From the IMG/VR virus record IMGVR_UViG_3300036851_000224, positions 1-28,310 of that record: a stretch of 28,310 nucleotides of DNA; one strand, written 5' to 3'. Made by a program: the position numbers and the translations under genes. Each line of letters starts with the position of its first letter. Position 1 is the first letter of the stretch. Under the pieces are notes generated by a model. The model made no database searches and had not been told where the DNA came from. It worked only from the letters and a program-made list of their open reading frames with translations. This stretch comes from a virus. Positions 1-6,472 of the stretch are shown piece by piece.

Positions 1-357
1 TAGCGTTCGGTCGGGCGGCTCGTAGATGCGCTCGGCCTTCGGAATGTGCCACGACACCTGCCCCTCCGGGGTCTCGATGTAGAGGACAGGCCAGTCCGGC
101 TCGGACGGATCGACGCCCCACGCAACCGGCCACCCGTGGTCAGCCATCGCCTGTGCGTATGCCTGAACGACGAGGTTGCGATCGACGTAGACCTCCGGAG
201 ACGTGGCGACCTTGACCCCGTGCTCGAATGCATCGACGATGTCGCCGTTGGCTTGGAACGTGGCGCCGCACGAGCAGCGATAGAAGTCGCTGAGCCCGTC
301 GCCGTAGCCCTTCGGGTCGTCCTCGACGTAGGTCAGCTCGTGCTCATTCGTCGCCAT
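1..357 (-). CDS. Phage hypothetical protein, 3' end cut by window edge
   Basis: Starts at ATG 357 and stays open for 119 codons to base 1, so the C-terminus is missing. The N-terminal third has a lone zinc-finger-like pair (RCSCGATF, near residues 27-34). The later segment GWPVAWGVDPSEPDWP followed by YIETPEGQVSWHIP resembles, from memory, a C-terminal module found in many phage hypotheticals and some phage DNA methylases, where a Trp/His-rich stretch precedes a K..RI motif; here KAERI fits. Function unknown. It overlaps the upstream gene by 14 bp and is the most distal gene of the leftward array seen here. Confidence 0.8.
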   Translation of the reverse strand, partial: MATNEHELTYVEDDPKGYGDGLSDFYRCSCGATFQANGDIVDAFEHGVKVATSPEVYVDRNLVVQAYAQAMADHGWPVAWGVDPSEPDWPVLYIETPEGQVSWHIPKAERIYEPPDRTL

Positions 358-547
358 CGAAGAACCCTTCAGAATAGGCTCCGATCTCGGGCGCGCCGTC
401 CGTCACGTCGAGCCAGAAGATGCCATGGTCGCCCTCTTCATCGCGGAGCTTGAAGGCGGCCTCGTCTCGCTCCGTTTCAGTTTCAAACGGACCCTTGGCT
501 TCGGGCTCGATGTCGCCCCAAACGAAGACGAGCCAGAAGGTCTTCAT
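344..547 (-). CDS. Small phage hypothetical protein (67 aa)
   Basis: Starts at ATG 547, overlapping the upstream stop by 4 bp (ATGA). The protein opens MKTFWLVFVWGDIEPEAKGP, then has a charged helix (ETETERDEAAFKLRDEEGDH) and an acidic C-terminus ending FFDGDE. This WLVFVWGD...GPF.TE.ERD...GIFWLD pattern resembles a small single-domain family common in phages of many hosts. Very acidic and soluble, with no metal site or membrane segment. Function unknown. Confidence 0.8.
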   Translation of the reverse strand: MKTFWLVFVWGDIEPEAKGPFETETERDEAAFKLRDEEGDHGIFWLDVTDGAPEIGAYSEGFFDGDE

Positions 548-1059
548 CGGTAGCGTCCGGGCGACGTGCCGTCGGCGATGTGCTCGCGGTACTCGGTGAT
601 CGTCTCGCGCATCCCGGCAACCACAAAGGCATCCTCGGGATCGCCATAGGCGAGGAGAGCGGTGAGCGCCTCCTCGTGCTGCTCGACCATGTCGCGCAGC
701 ATCTCGGGGTGGGCATCCTCAGCCTCGTCGTAGTCGAACGCGAACCGACGGGGCGTGCCGAGTCCCGGCTTGTACACCGCCCATTGCTCGACGCCGCCAC
801 CGGAGCCGGTGATGACGAGCGGACGGCGAGTGGCGCTGGAGTGCTCAGCCGTCCGTTCGACGAGCTTTTCGACGGCGAGAGCGACCTCGCGCGGCGAGAG
901 GTTGTAGTGCTCGATGACGGCCAGCAGGGCGTTGCCGATCGAATAGCCGAGCTTGAACTCAGCGGGGTCACCGCGCATCAGGTCGGCGGCCAGCTCGGCG
1001 GCCGCGTCGACCTTCCTACCGCCGTTCTTCCGCAGGTAATCCTCGACGATGGTGGTCAT
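544..1059 (-). CDS. Hypothetical protein (171 aa)
   Basis: ATG at 1059 with a 4-bp overlap with the gene before it and another with the gene after it. The N-terminal half is helical and acidic (VEDYLRKNGGRKVDAAAEL near the start, then YNLSPREVALAVEKLVERT). A glycine loop (ITGSGGGVEQW, about residues 83-93) precedes a segment resembling a beta-sheet. No catalytic motif was recognised; the glycine loop is not a Walker A site because no GK[ST] follows. Cytoplasmic, function unknown. Confidence 0.75.
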   Translation of the reverse strand: MTTIVEDYLRKNGGRKVDAAAELAADLMRGDPAEFKLGYSIGNALLAVIEHYNLSPREVALAVEKLVERTAEHSSATRRPLVITGSGGGVEQWAVYKPGLGTPRRFAFDYDEAEDAHPEMLRDMVEQHEEALTALLAYGDPEDAFVVAGMRETITEYREHIADGTSPGRYR

Positions 1060-1361
1060 GCAATCCCTCCGTAGTAGACGTGGACGACGAGGAAGCCCAG
1101 CTCCTGATGAGTGCGCTGGGCCGACCCGACGTAGCTGTATGAACCCTCGGGCACGTCCTCACCCGTGAAGACGGCCGTGAACCGATAGTCGCGTTCGCCC
1201 ACGTAATGGCCGCTGCCTTCGGTACTGCCGGGGACGTGGCCCTCGACCCAGACGACGAGCTTCTGGCCCTGCCAGCCGACGGCCAGTGGGCGCAGACCGG
1301 GACCAGACACGACGATGGTTTCGCCTTGGGGCTTGATCTCGTACTTCAGGAGGCGCCTCAC
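1056..1361 (-). CDS. Hypothetical protein (101 aa), GTG start
   Basis: The reading frame is open from 1418, but GTG 1361 forms a GTGA overlap with the upstream stop (TGA 1358-1360), matching the neighbours, so I chose it. The product begins MRRLLKYEIKPQGE and is rich in beta-strand-type residues (ETIVVSGPG, KLVVWVEGH, HYVGERDYRFTAVFTGED), suggesting an all-beta fold. No signal peptide, metal site or catalytic motif. Function unknown. Confidence 0.7.
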   Translation of the reverse strand: MRRLLKYEIKPQGETIVVSGPGLRPLAVGWQGQKLVVWVEGHVPGSTEGSGHYVGERDYRFTAVFTGEDVPEGSYSYVGSAQRTHQELGFLVVHVYYGGIA

Positions 1362-1588
1362 GACCCGGAGTCCCCGACGATCGGGTAAACGATCCAGCCG
1401 TCGCCCAGCGTGTCCCACTGAAGCCGGACCGTGGTGGCCCGGATGACGTCCTGAAGCTCATTCTTCTCGACCCGGACGGCAGGGCCTTCCCAGTACGCCC
1501 GGCCGTGGTAGTGCTCGACCTCGTAGAACCCCTCGGCCGACTCCATGTCGTTCACGAACTGGACCGCGTCCCTCGCGGTGTATTTCAT
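1358..1588 (-). CDS. Hypothetical protein (76 aa)
   Basis: ATG 1588 overlaps the stop of the upstream gene by 4 bp (1585-1588). The product begins MKYTARDAVQFVND and has aromatic-rich strands (GFYEVEHYHGRAYWEG, GDGWIVYPIVGD). Its first 14 codons lie in the left copy of a 47-bp inverted repeat whose second copy sits reversed at 2364-2410. The gene is coherent here, so this copy is probably the original. Function unknown. Confidence 0.75.
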   Translation of the reverse strand: MKYTARDAVQFVNDMESAEGFYEVEHYHGRAYWEGPAVRVEKNELQDVIRATTVRLQWDTLGDGWIVYPIVGDSGS

Positions 1589-1592
1589 CCGA
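1546..1592. repeat. 47-bp inverted repeat, left copy
   Basis: Bases 1546-1592 are the exact reverse complement of 2364-2410 by manual comparison. This copy spans the end of the 1585-1980 gene and the first codons of the 1358-1588 gene, including the shared ATGA, so both reading frames use it in the normal way. Identity ends abruptly at both edges. The two copies flank 771 bp. Confidence 0.93.
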
Positions 1593-1980
1593 ACACCACC
1601 TCTCCGAAGACGCCGAACTGCACGAGCATGTCGGCGATATCGCTGTCGATCTCTCCGGTACAGTCCTCGCGGGCCATACCGAGGAGCTTCGGGACGGGCC
1701 AGCCGCCCTTGTCGAGCGGTGCCTTGGCCATCACCTCGAACCCGCGTCGGAGCAGCTCAGGTGTGATCTCGCTCTCGATCTCGCCCTTGCCCACCGGGTT
1801 CTCATAGCGGATCGTGTAGAACACGAAGTCATCGGGAACTTCGATGACGTGGAGGCTCGGCTGCCACCGCTCCCACTCGTACTTCAGGATCTGCGACCAG
1901 TAGCCGATGCCGCCCTCGGCCGCGGTGATCGCGATGTCACCGCACTCGACGCCGGTCAGGTCGGCGATCTCGATCTTCAT
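1585..1980 (-). CDS. Hypothetical protein (131 aa)
   Basis: ATG 1980, with 4-bp overlaps at both ends. Begins MKIEIADLTGVECGDIAIT and contains a Trp-rich segment (IGYWSQILKYEWERWQPS, about residues 25-42) and a strand-rich centre (HVIEVPDDFVFYTIRYENPVG). The C-terminal half looks helical (ELLRRGFEVMAKAPLD, SDIADMLVQFGVFG). No known motif. Its last codons lie in the left inverted-repeat copy. Function unknown. Confidence 0.78.
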   Translation of the reverse strand: MKIEIADLTGVECGDIAITAAEGGIGYWSQILKYEWERWQPSLHVIEVPDDFVFYTIRYENPVGKGEIESEITPELLRRGFEVMAKAPLDKGGWPVPKLLGMAREDCTGEIDSDIADMLVQFGVFGEVVFG

Positions 1981-2327
1981 CGATCCTCCGCCTGTTGCTG
2001 GTCGATCCCCTCGCGGCGCGGGAGGAAGTTGACGACCTGTTGATCGACGGTGATGACGACGCCTTGAGCGCGCAGGCGGGCGATGACCTCCTGAGCGTTG
2101 GGCTTGATGCCCGACACGTTGCTGCCGTCGATCCCATACGAGTCGGTGGCCTTCTCGACCATCGCCCAGAGACCGGGCGCGTCGGCGTTCTCGTTGACGC
2201 GTGAGTCGATCTTGATGATGTCGACGATCTCATCGACGATCAGCAGGCCCCTCGGGTAGAACATGTCGATCTCATCGACGAGGCCGGTCTTGACCAGCGC
2301 GTGGGCGATGGCGGTGCGGATGCTCAT
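1977..2327 (-). CDS. Hypothetical protein (116 aa)
   Basis: A longer open frame reaches 2480, but ATG 2327 is preceded by GGGAGGGA and forms an ATGA overlap with the upstream stop; the extra N-terminal codons run antisense through the right inverted-repeat copy and look like noise. The product begins MSIRTAIAHALVKTGL and is alpha/beta (PRGLLIVDEIVDIIKIDSRV; NAQEVIARLRAQGVVITVDQ). The last segment resembles a short regulatory or dimerisation fold, but no family was recognised. Ends in a Gln/Glu-rich tail. Confidence 0.78.
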   Translation of the reverse strand: MSIRTAIAHALVKTGLVDEIDMFYPRGLLIVDEIVDIIKIDSRVNENADAPGLWAMVEKATDSYGIDGSNVSGIKPNAQEVIARLRAQGVVITVDQQVVNFLPRREGIDQQQAEDR

Positions 2328-2551
2328 GGGGTCCCTCCCATCAGGGCGATGAACTCGCCCTCCTCGGATGAAATACACCGCGAGGGACGCGGTCCAGTTC
2401 GTGAACGACAGTCGAGCACGTTCTTGTTCTCGCTCAGGAGCGCCGACATCCAGTCGGCCACGTCCGCGCTCGTTGTCCATTCGGTGGGCGCGTCCGGGCC
2501 GACGACACGCGGGTCGAGAACGATCTGGACCGTGGTCACGAACGCCTTCAT
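2324..2551 (-). CDS. Small phage hypothetical protein interrupted by a repeat (75 aa)
   Basis: ATG 2551 and stop at 2324, each with a 4-bp overlap. MKAFVTTVQIVLDPRVV and the VADWMSALLSEN helix resemble a common phage family that normally continues through a short strand to a GEFIALMG-like end. Here residues around 48-63 (CRSRTGPRPSRCISSE) come from the reversed 47-bp repeat and do not look like native sequence. The frame is kept, so a protein can be made, but its middle has probably been replaced. Could be a real recombinant or an assembly artefact. Confidence 0.65.
   Translation of the reverse strand: MKAFVTTVQIVLDPRVVGPDAPTEWTTSADVADWMSALLSENKNVLDCRSRTGPRPSRCISSEEGEFIALMGGTP
2364..2410. 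repeat. 47-bp inverted repeat, right copy
   Basis: Exact reverse complement of 1546-1592. On the + strand it reads as the first 14 codons of the 1358-1588 protein, but here it lies antisense inside the 2324-2551 gene and is followed by unrelated sequence. It is therefore the derived copy. Confidence 0.93.
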
Positions 2552-2865
2552 GGGACAGCGATCTCCTCGAACTCGGACTGCTCGAATACGTACTCGACGT
2601 CGTCGAGCCGGTCGTAGACGAACCAGTGCGTGCCGCTGGCCCCCTCGTCCTTCGTCAGATCGAGTGCGCTGGCTGCGGCCTGAAGCGCTTTCTCCTTGCC
2701 TGTGGACCGGCCGGGGAGCGCCTCAGCGATCGTCTCGTTGTCGTAGCCAACGACGAGCGAGACGATGAAGCGATCCTCGGTTCCGACGTAGATCGTCCCG
2801 ACCTCGCGCTTCGCGGTGCGGAGCTTGGCATCCTCCCGGATGTACCGGGTGGTGTAGCCCTTCAC
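2548..2865 (-). CDS. Hypothetical protein (105 aa), GTG start
   Basis: The open frame runs far upstream to 3180, but GTG 2865 makes a GTGA overlap with the stop of the preceding 59-aa gene, as elsewhere in this array. The product begins MKGYTTRYIREDAKLRTAKR, followed by strands (GTIYVGTEDRFIVSLVVGYD), a helix (KEKALQAAASALDLTKDEG) and an acidic aromatic C-terminus (DRLDDVEYVFEQSEFEE). Residues 8-20 are basic. Function unknown. Confidence 0.75.
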   Translation of the reverse strand: MKGYTTRYIREDAKLRTAKREVGTIYVGTEDRFIVSLVVGYDNETIAEALPGRSTGKEKALQAAASALDLTKDEGASGTHWFVYDRLDDVEYVFEQSEFEEIAVP

Positions 2866-3041
2866 GGCCGCGTGACCATGGCCACCAGCTTGCGCGCGGC
2901 GTCTTGCCGGTTCGACCCGAGGGCCTCCGCGCGAAACGTGCCCTTCGTGGCCTTGGCCACGTAGCGCTGGCCGATGGGCTCGAAGCCCGTGAAGGTGAAG
3001 CCGCGAGCTTTCAGCATCGCGACCTCCATGTCGGTGAGCAT
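2862..3041 (-). CDS. Small basic hypothetical protein (59 aa)
   Basis: ATG 3041 sits behind a strong ribosome site (GGAAGGAGAG, about 8 nt upstream). The product is MLTDMEVAMLKARGFTFTGF followed by a basic half (YVAKATKGTFRAEALGSNRQ, then DAARKLVAMVTRP). The pattern of an N-terminal helix, GFTFTGFEPIGQRY strands and a C-terminal helix suggests a small mixed fold. First gene after an intergenic hairpin, so possibly the head of a transcription unit. Confidence 0.75.
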   Translation of the reverse strand: MLTDMEVAMLKARGFTFTGFEPIGQRYVAKATKGTFRAEALGSNRQDAARKLVAMVTRP

Positions 3042-3074
3042 ATGCGCTCTCCTTCCTGCCCCACGAAGAGGGGA

Positions 3075-3104
3075 GGGACCGGACGCGTGGGCACGTCCGG
3101 TCCC
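3075..3104 (-). terminator. Hairpin between genes, terminator or leader structure
   Basis: An 11-bp perfect stem (3075-3085 with 3094-3104; arms gggaccggacg and cgtccggtccc) with an 8-nt loop. Read leftward it is followed by the pyrimidine run TCCCCTCTTC and then the ribosome site of the 3041 gene. It may end the transcript of the 3125-3652 gene or fold in the leader of the next one. The short U content makes strong intrinsic termination uncertain. Confidence 0.6.
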
Positions 3105-3107
3105 ATG

Positions 3108-3125
3108 ATGGTACCGCCGGGTACC
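3108..3125 (-). promoter_or_regulatory. Paired GGTACC sites with possible leftward -10 element
   Basis: GGTACC occurs twice, 4 bp apart (3110-3115 and 3120-3125), just after the stop of the 3125-3652 gene. On the - strand bases 3113-3108 read TACCAT, close to a TAnnnT -10 box and identical to the candidate -10 at 10831-10836. No convincing -35 is visible. The paired hexamers could also be a dyad for a regulator. Confidence 0.3.
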
Positions 3126-3652
3126 TAGAACGGAGGGTCGTCCGACGTGATTGGCCCGGGGTCGGGCAGCGACCCGTCACCGTGGCCGGGCCGGGTGCTC
3201 TTCTCGCAGGCCGGGCAGCCGTCGACCGTGAACCCGACGTGCTTGTCGAGGAAGTGGTCGCGGTTCATCTGGAGCTTGATGTTCTCCCGCTCTTCGAGCA
3301 GGTTCTGCGCTTTGGCCCGCTCGATGTCGAGCGGCGTGCAGTCGCCGTCCATCGGCCCCTTCACCGACTCGGGTTTGGGCAGGCTGAACTGGTCGGCCGG
3401 GATCGCCTTGATCTTGTCGAGGACATGCTGGATATCGCTGCCGTTGAGGACCGACGCGATCGTCGACGCGTCATCCTTGTCGAGCCTGATGATCTGGCGT
3501 GCCGACCAGCCGTCCTCGGTCGAGGCACGCTGCGAGATAGTGATGACGCCATCCTTGTCCCGCGTGAAACGGAAGACCTGCTGGGAGTCGTCCGTGACGA
3601 CCTCGATGCCGGTCAGGCGGTGCTCGGTGCTCTTGCCCTGAATGTGGCCCAT
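3125..3652 (-). CDS. Hypothetical protein with C-terminal Cys pair (175 aa)
   Basis: ATG 3652 has an excellent ribosome site (AGGAGGT, 5 nt upstream), which decides the start against the open frame reaching 3904. N-terminal beta-rich region (TGIEVVTDDSQQVFRFTRDK, then GVITISQRAS), a helical linker (SDIQHVLDKIKAI), then a charged coiled-coil-like stretch (DIERAKAQNLLEERENIKLQ). The C-terminus carries GCPACE and His residues nearby (HFLDKHVGFTVDGCPACEKS), a possible small zinc site, and ends in a flexible Pro/Asp/Gly tail. Function unknown. Confidence 0.78.
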   Translation of the reverse strand: MGHIQGKSTEHRLTGIEVVTDDSQQVFRFTRDKDGVITISQRASTEDGWSARQIIRLDKDDASTIASVLNGSDIQHVLDKIKAIPADQFSLPKPESVKGPMDGDCTPLDIERAKAQNLLEERENIKLQMNRDHFLDKHVGFTVDGCPACEKSTRPGHGDGSLPDPGPITSDDPPF

Positions 3653-3660
3653 GCGACCTC

Positions 3661-3870
3661 CTATCGCTCTTCGTAGCCGTCGAACCACTCGCCGAAGAGG
3701 CGGGTGCGACGACGAGCCCAACTGCCTTTGGCCGTGGAGCTGCTGGTCTCGGGGTCCTTGCAGTGCGCCTGCGCCTCCTCCAAGGTCACGCGCTGCTGGA
3801 TGATCCGGCGCCGGAGCGTCGGGTGGTCCTTGTAGAACCGGACGATGTTGTAGTGCCTCCCCTCGTTCAC
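3661..3870 (-). CDS. Conserved phage hypothetical protein (69 aa)
   Basis: ATG 3870 overlaps the upstream stop by 4 bp. The motifs YNIVRFYKD, RRRIIQQRVTLEEAQAHCKD and PETSSSTAKG then FGEWFDGYEER match from memory a very common small phage family (Y.VIRF ... R.I..GLTLEEAQAHC.DPETSS.T ... WFDGYEE). It is found in phages of many bacteria; its function is not known. The full family pattern is present, so the protein is intact. Confidence 0.88.
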   Translation of the reverse strand: MNEGRHYNIVRFYKDHPTLRRRIIQQRVTLEEAQAHCKDPETSSSTAKGSWARRRTRLFGEWFDGYEER

Positions 3871-4241
3871 AGCGTGTGCTCGGCGCGCTCGCGGGCGCCA
3901 CCACCCTTCAGGCGACCGCAGCTGGCGCAGAGATCAGGGGCGTGCCGCTCATCGGTCGGCTTGAATGAGTGGAACCCGTCCATCTGCGGACCGAGCGGGA
4001 AGTCCTTCGTGATCTGGATCTGCCGCTCGATGTCGTCGGCGAGGATCTCGCCCATCGCGGAGCGGACGTACGCGGAGTTGCGGCGGATGTAATCGACGAA
4101 GTCCATGAACGCATCGTCCGTCGGGAACGGCTCACTCGTTCGGATCACGAGCTGCTCGATGAACCGCTTCACAATCTCGACGTGGCGGTGGTAGTTGAAG
4201 TGCGGCGTGAGGTTCATCGACTCACCCGTCTCCTCGGTCAT
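3867..4241 (-). CDS. Hypothetical protein (124 aa)
   Basis: Start ATG 4241 chosen because it makes the usual ATGA overlap; the frame upstream to 4529 is low-complexity Arg/Pro/Ala and antisense-like. Mostly helical: HVEIVKRFIEQLVIRTSE, DAFMDFVDYIRRNSAYVRSA, ILADDIERQIQITKD. The C-terminus has CASCGRLKGGG, half of a zinc-ribbon knuckle without an obvious partner pair. Function unknown. Confidence 0.75.
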   Translation of the reverse strand: MTEETGESMNLTPHFNYHRHVEIVKRFIEQLVIRTSEPFPTDDAFMDFVDYIRRNSAYVRSAMGEILADDIERQIQITKDFPLGPQMDGFHSFKPTDERHAPDLCASCGRLKGGGARERAEHTL

Positions 4242-4495
4242 GCTGCCCTCCTTGCCTTGCGCCACTCGGCCGCGATCGGCCGGAGGCGTTCGTGGAACTC
4301 GTCGCCCATCGCCATCCAGAGTGCGGGGTACGAGTTGTGGACGGTGCCGTACAGCTGCTCGGTCGCCTCGGCGTCGGGGTCGAGGTCGAGCATCGCTGCC
4401 CAGCGCTCGTACTCGCCGCCGACCGCCTCGTAGCTTCCGAGCAGCTGCCATGTCAGCTCCTCCTGCGGCAGCTGGCGCAGCTCGGCGATGGTCAT
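4238..4495 (-). CDS. Hypothetical helical protein (85 aa)
   Basis: ATG 4495 with 4-bp overlaps at both ends. MTIAELRQLPQEELTWQLLG, then GGEYERWAAMLDLDPDAEAT, then YPALWMAMGDEFHERLRPIA: three amphipathic helices with no metal or catalytic motif, and a basic Arg/Ala tail. Function unknown. Confidence 0.75.
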   Translation of the reverse strand: MTIAELRQLPQEELTWQLLGSYEAVGGEYERWAAMLDLDPDAEATEQLYGTVHNSYPALWMAMGDEFHERLRPIAAEWRKARRAA

Positions 4496-5232
4496 GCACG
4501 CCGCCCGGTGCGGTCGAAGCGGTACTCATTGATCTCGCCCATTTCGAGCAGGTTCTCCTCGCTGGCGAGGTACTCGGCCTCGTCCCGGAGGACCCGCAAG
4601 CCGTAGGCGCAGAGGTCGCTCAGGAACTCGTTGGCGTCTTCCTTGAACTGGTCGCTCAGGCCCTCGTAGAAGTAGTCGAGATCGAACTCGTCGCTCTTGG
4701 AGTAGAGCCCATTGACCCTGTAGACCACGAGGCCCTGCTCCCGGACGATCCGGGCGTCCTTCGAGCGCAGGTCGAGATTGCGGATCTGGTGCCCGGTCGC
4801 CCTGATCGCCGTCGAGGCGTTGCCCTCGGTGTCGCCGTAGCCGAGGAGCGGGATACGGACGTCGATGCCGCTCAGGTAGATCTTCAGGGCGCGGAGGAAC
4901 TTGGTGGTGTCGATAGACGATTGGCGGGGAAGGACGAACTTCGACCCGCGATCGAGGTCGAACTCGATGTCGTTGGCCTTGTACTCGATCCCACAGGCGA
5001 CGAGCGTCACGTGGATGTCCTCGGCGGCGGTGTCCCACCAGTCGTAGTCGTAGAGGCCATCCCGCAGCCAGTTGAGCGCGTTCTCGAATGCGCCTCCCTC
5101 GATCTCGTCGTCCTGCTCGGACGCGGGACGCTCGTCGAGCGCCTTCAGCTCGGCCAACGTGTAGAGCTTGCGTTCGGTCTGCTCCACGACCGCGTCACCG
5201 TCCTTGACGGTGGTGATCTCGTTGAGCGGCAT
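4492..5232 (-). CDS. Phage protein of the 'antitoxin N-terminal' type (246 aa)
   Basis: ATG 5232 has a ribosome site (GGAAGGAGAG, about 6 nt upstream). The segment LYTLAELKALDE, ALNWLRDGLYDYDWWDTAAE, DIHVTLVACGIEYKANDIEF, DLDRGSKF follows the pattern of a widespread phage family (DWW...ED....A...GI....I.FD..RG) that databases label antitoxin of a toxin-antitoxin system, N-terminal. That label is weakly founded; no toxin gene is beside it. The second half holds acidic helices (DYFYEGLSDQFKEDANEFLS) and a C-terminal YLASEENLLEMG segment. Role unknown, probably host takeover. Confidence 0.75.
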   Translation of the reverse strand: MPLNEITTVKDGDAVVEQTERKLYTLAELKALDERPASEQDDEIEGGAFENALNWLRDGLYDYDWWDTAAEDIHVTLVACGIEYKANDIEFDLDRGSKFVLPRQSSIDTTKFLRALKIYLSGIDVRIPLLGYGDTEGNASTAIRATGHQIRNLDLRSKDARIVREQGLVVYRVNGLYSKSDEFDLDYFYEGLSDQFKEDANEFLSDLCAYGLRVLRDEAEYLASEENLLEMGEINEYRFDRTGRRA

Positions 5233-5422
5233 GTGCTCTCCTTCCGTGCGTGGACTTGCCAGTTGAAGCCGAAGCATTCGCCCTTCCCCAACGATGCGAG
5301 GCGTAAGGATCCAGCCAGTTGCCCGGCGCAACGTGCTGACCTGAATGGCCAGCATCCAGCGTGCATCGAACACCGGAGTAGACGAACACGCCGCTCGCTC
5401 GGCGGTAGCTGCGACACCTCAC
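5195..5422 (-). CDS. Small zinc-finger-like protein (75 aa), GTG start
   Basis: GTG 5422 forms a GTGA overlap with the upstream stop (5419-5421). The product starts MRCRSYRRAS and contains GVRCTLDAGHSGQHVAPGNW; the RC...AGH.G.H arrangement is typical of small phage zinc-binding proteins (Cys at 3 and 21, His at 26 and 30). Its 3' end overlaps the start of the next gene by 38 bp, where the protein turns basic (TGKSTHGRRAHAAQRDHHRQ). The C-terminal part may be non-essential. Confidence 0.62.
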   Translation of the reverse strand: MRCRSYRRASGVFVYSGVRCTLDAGHSGQHVAPGNWLDPYASHRWGRANASASTGKSTHGRRAHAAQRDHHRQGR

Positions 5423-5844
5423 GTGAGTGGCCTGTCGGACATCAGGATCTCGCCGAGCGTCTCGCCCGTGTCCCAGCCCCACTGCTCACGAGGCGCGAGC
5501 AGCTGGCCGAAGCTGTTGTAGTCGCGGCCGCACCGCTCGCAGGTGTTCGTCATTAGCATGTCGATGACGACCTCGGCCCCGCACTGGCACCTGAGCATGC
5601 CCGGCTCCCAGTACCTGTGCTCGTTGCGCCTGATCCCACGGTCGACCACCTTGCGGCCATCAACTGTGCCCGTGATGCAGGCAGCCCAGTTGCCTGACCA
5701 CGAGTCGTGGTACTGGTCGGGGAGCGCCTCGCCCTGCTCGTTGCAGGGGAAAGCGAAGCCCCAGCCGTCCTCGCCCTCGTAGTCGAAGACCCGAGAGAAC
5801 GAGACGACCGTGATCCGCTCGCCTCGCTTGACCCAGTCGGTCAT
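5419..5844 (-). CDS. Conserved phage zinc-ribbon protein (141 aa)
   Basis: ATG 5844, 4-bp overlaps both sides. The N-terminal half is a beta-rich domain (ERITVVSFSRVFDYEGEDGW) followed by WSGNWAACITGTVDGRKVVD. The centre has LRCQCGAEVVIDMLMTNTC and ERCGRDYNSFGQLLAP, a four-Cys zinc ribbon. The ending REQWGWDTGETLGEIL is a hallmark of a phage family I recognise, in which the ribbon is followed by an invariant WG.ETGE-like motif. Function unknown; possibly a nucleic-acid or protein adaptor. Confidence 0.85.
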   Translation of the reverse strand: MTDWVKRGERITVVSFSRVFDYEGEDGWGFAFPCNEQGEALPDQYHDSWSGNWAACITGTVDGRKVVDRGIRRNEHRYWEPGMLRCQCGAEVVIDMLMTNTCERCGRDYNSFGQLLAPREQWGWDTGETLGEILMSDRPLT

Positions 5845-6119
5845 CGTCCGGCCTCCCGTGCTTCGGCCGCGGCCTCTGGGTAGACAGCCTCGATCCGTGC
5901 GAGCCGCTCGTCGCGCTCGAATAGGTAGACGATCTCGCTGCCATCAGCCGCGGCCTGAGCGGCGCAGACCGAGCAGCGGAGTAGGTGGTCGGCCCTCGGA
6001 CCCTCGCCATCGATGACGTACACTGCGGGCGCCCCGCAGTCGTAGCACTCGCCGAACTGCGGGTCCCAGTCGAACTCGACGTGGACCAGCCCGGTCTCGG
6101 GGTTGGGGGTGAGCTTCAT
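5841..6119 (-). CDS. Small zinc-binding protein (92 aa)
   Basis: ATG 6119; its A overlaps the stop of the upstream gene by 1 bp and its own stop overlaps the next start by 4 bp. Two Cys pairs, CYDCG (about residues 25-29) and CSVC (about 49-52), form a treble-clef or ribbon-like site around the strand AVYVIDGEG. A C-terminal acidic helix (RDERLARIEAVYPEAAAEAR) follows. Function unknown. Confidence 0.8.
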   Translation of the reverse strand: MKLTPNPETGLVHVEFDWDPQFGECYDCGAPAVYVIDGEGPRADHLLRCSVCAAQAAADGSEIVYLFERDERLARIEAVYPEAAAEAREAGR

Positions 6120-6472
6120 CAGCAGTCCACCTTCGTGAACTCACCGATGACCACCTGAAACTGACCGACCTCGATGATCGCCCAGCCGACCGTCTTGCCC
6201 TCGGCGTTGTACTTGGCGGTCTCGCGCTCGATGCGAGCGCGCAGCTGCTCGGGCGTGTCGGCTGGCTCACCCGGTGAGCCGAAGCCCGACGAGTCAGCCA
6301 TGAAGTATTCGACCAGCTCCCAGCACGGCGGCACGTAGCTACCGAGGTTCGGGAATGGGAACGGCGGGCCGAGGTCGTCGCCTTCCCAGAAGACGAACGG
6401 GATGCGGCCTTCGTCGGCCGCCTGCTCGGCAGCCTCCTGCTGCATCGAGCGGATCGTGTCGCCGTTGAACAT
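6119..6472 (-). CDS. Hypothetical protein (117 aa)
   Basis: ATG 6472 directly abuts the stop of the upstream gene. N-terminal helix (SMQQEAAEQAADEGR), a proline/aromatic-rich middle (FVFWEGDDLGPPFPFPNLGS, then YVPPCWELVEYF) and a C-terminal helix plus strand (EQLRARIERETAKYN, GWAIIEVGQFQVVIGEF). No known motif. Function unknown. Confidence 0.78.
   Translation of the reverse strand: MFNGDTIRSMQQEAAEQAADEGRIPFVFWEGDDLGPPFPFPNLGSYVPPCWELVEYFMADSSGFGSPGEPADTPEQLRARIERETAKYNAEGKTVGWAIIEVGQFQVVIGEFTKVDC

Noticed and set aside
544-1059. GSGGG loop in the 171-aa protein as a nucleotide-binding P-loop
   Set aside because: No Lys-Ser/Thr follows and no Walker B is present.
1593-2363. 771-bp invertible segment flanked by the inverted repeats
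   Set aside because: Inversion would turn two genes against the direction of the array and would not create new intact genes, and no recombinase is visible, so a phase-variation switch is unlikely.
2368-2964. + strand ORF starting MKYTARDAVQFVND
   Set aside because: Its start is only the reversed copy of the 47-bp repeat; the remaining sequence is antisense to two supported genes.
3108-3125. Double GGTACC as a site-specific attachment site
   Set aside because: There is no integrase and no longer core identity; the hexamers may be chance or part of a regulator site.
4195-5556. 453-codon open frame on the + strand
   Set aside because: Antisense to a run of well-supported - strand genes with ribosome sites and 4-bp overlaps; long antisense frames are expected at this GC content.
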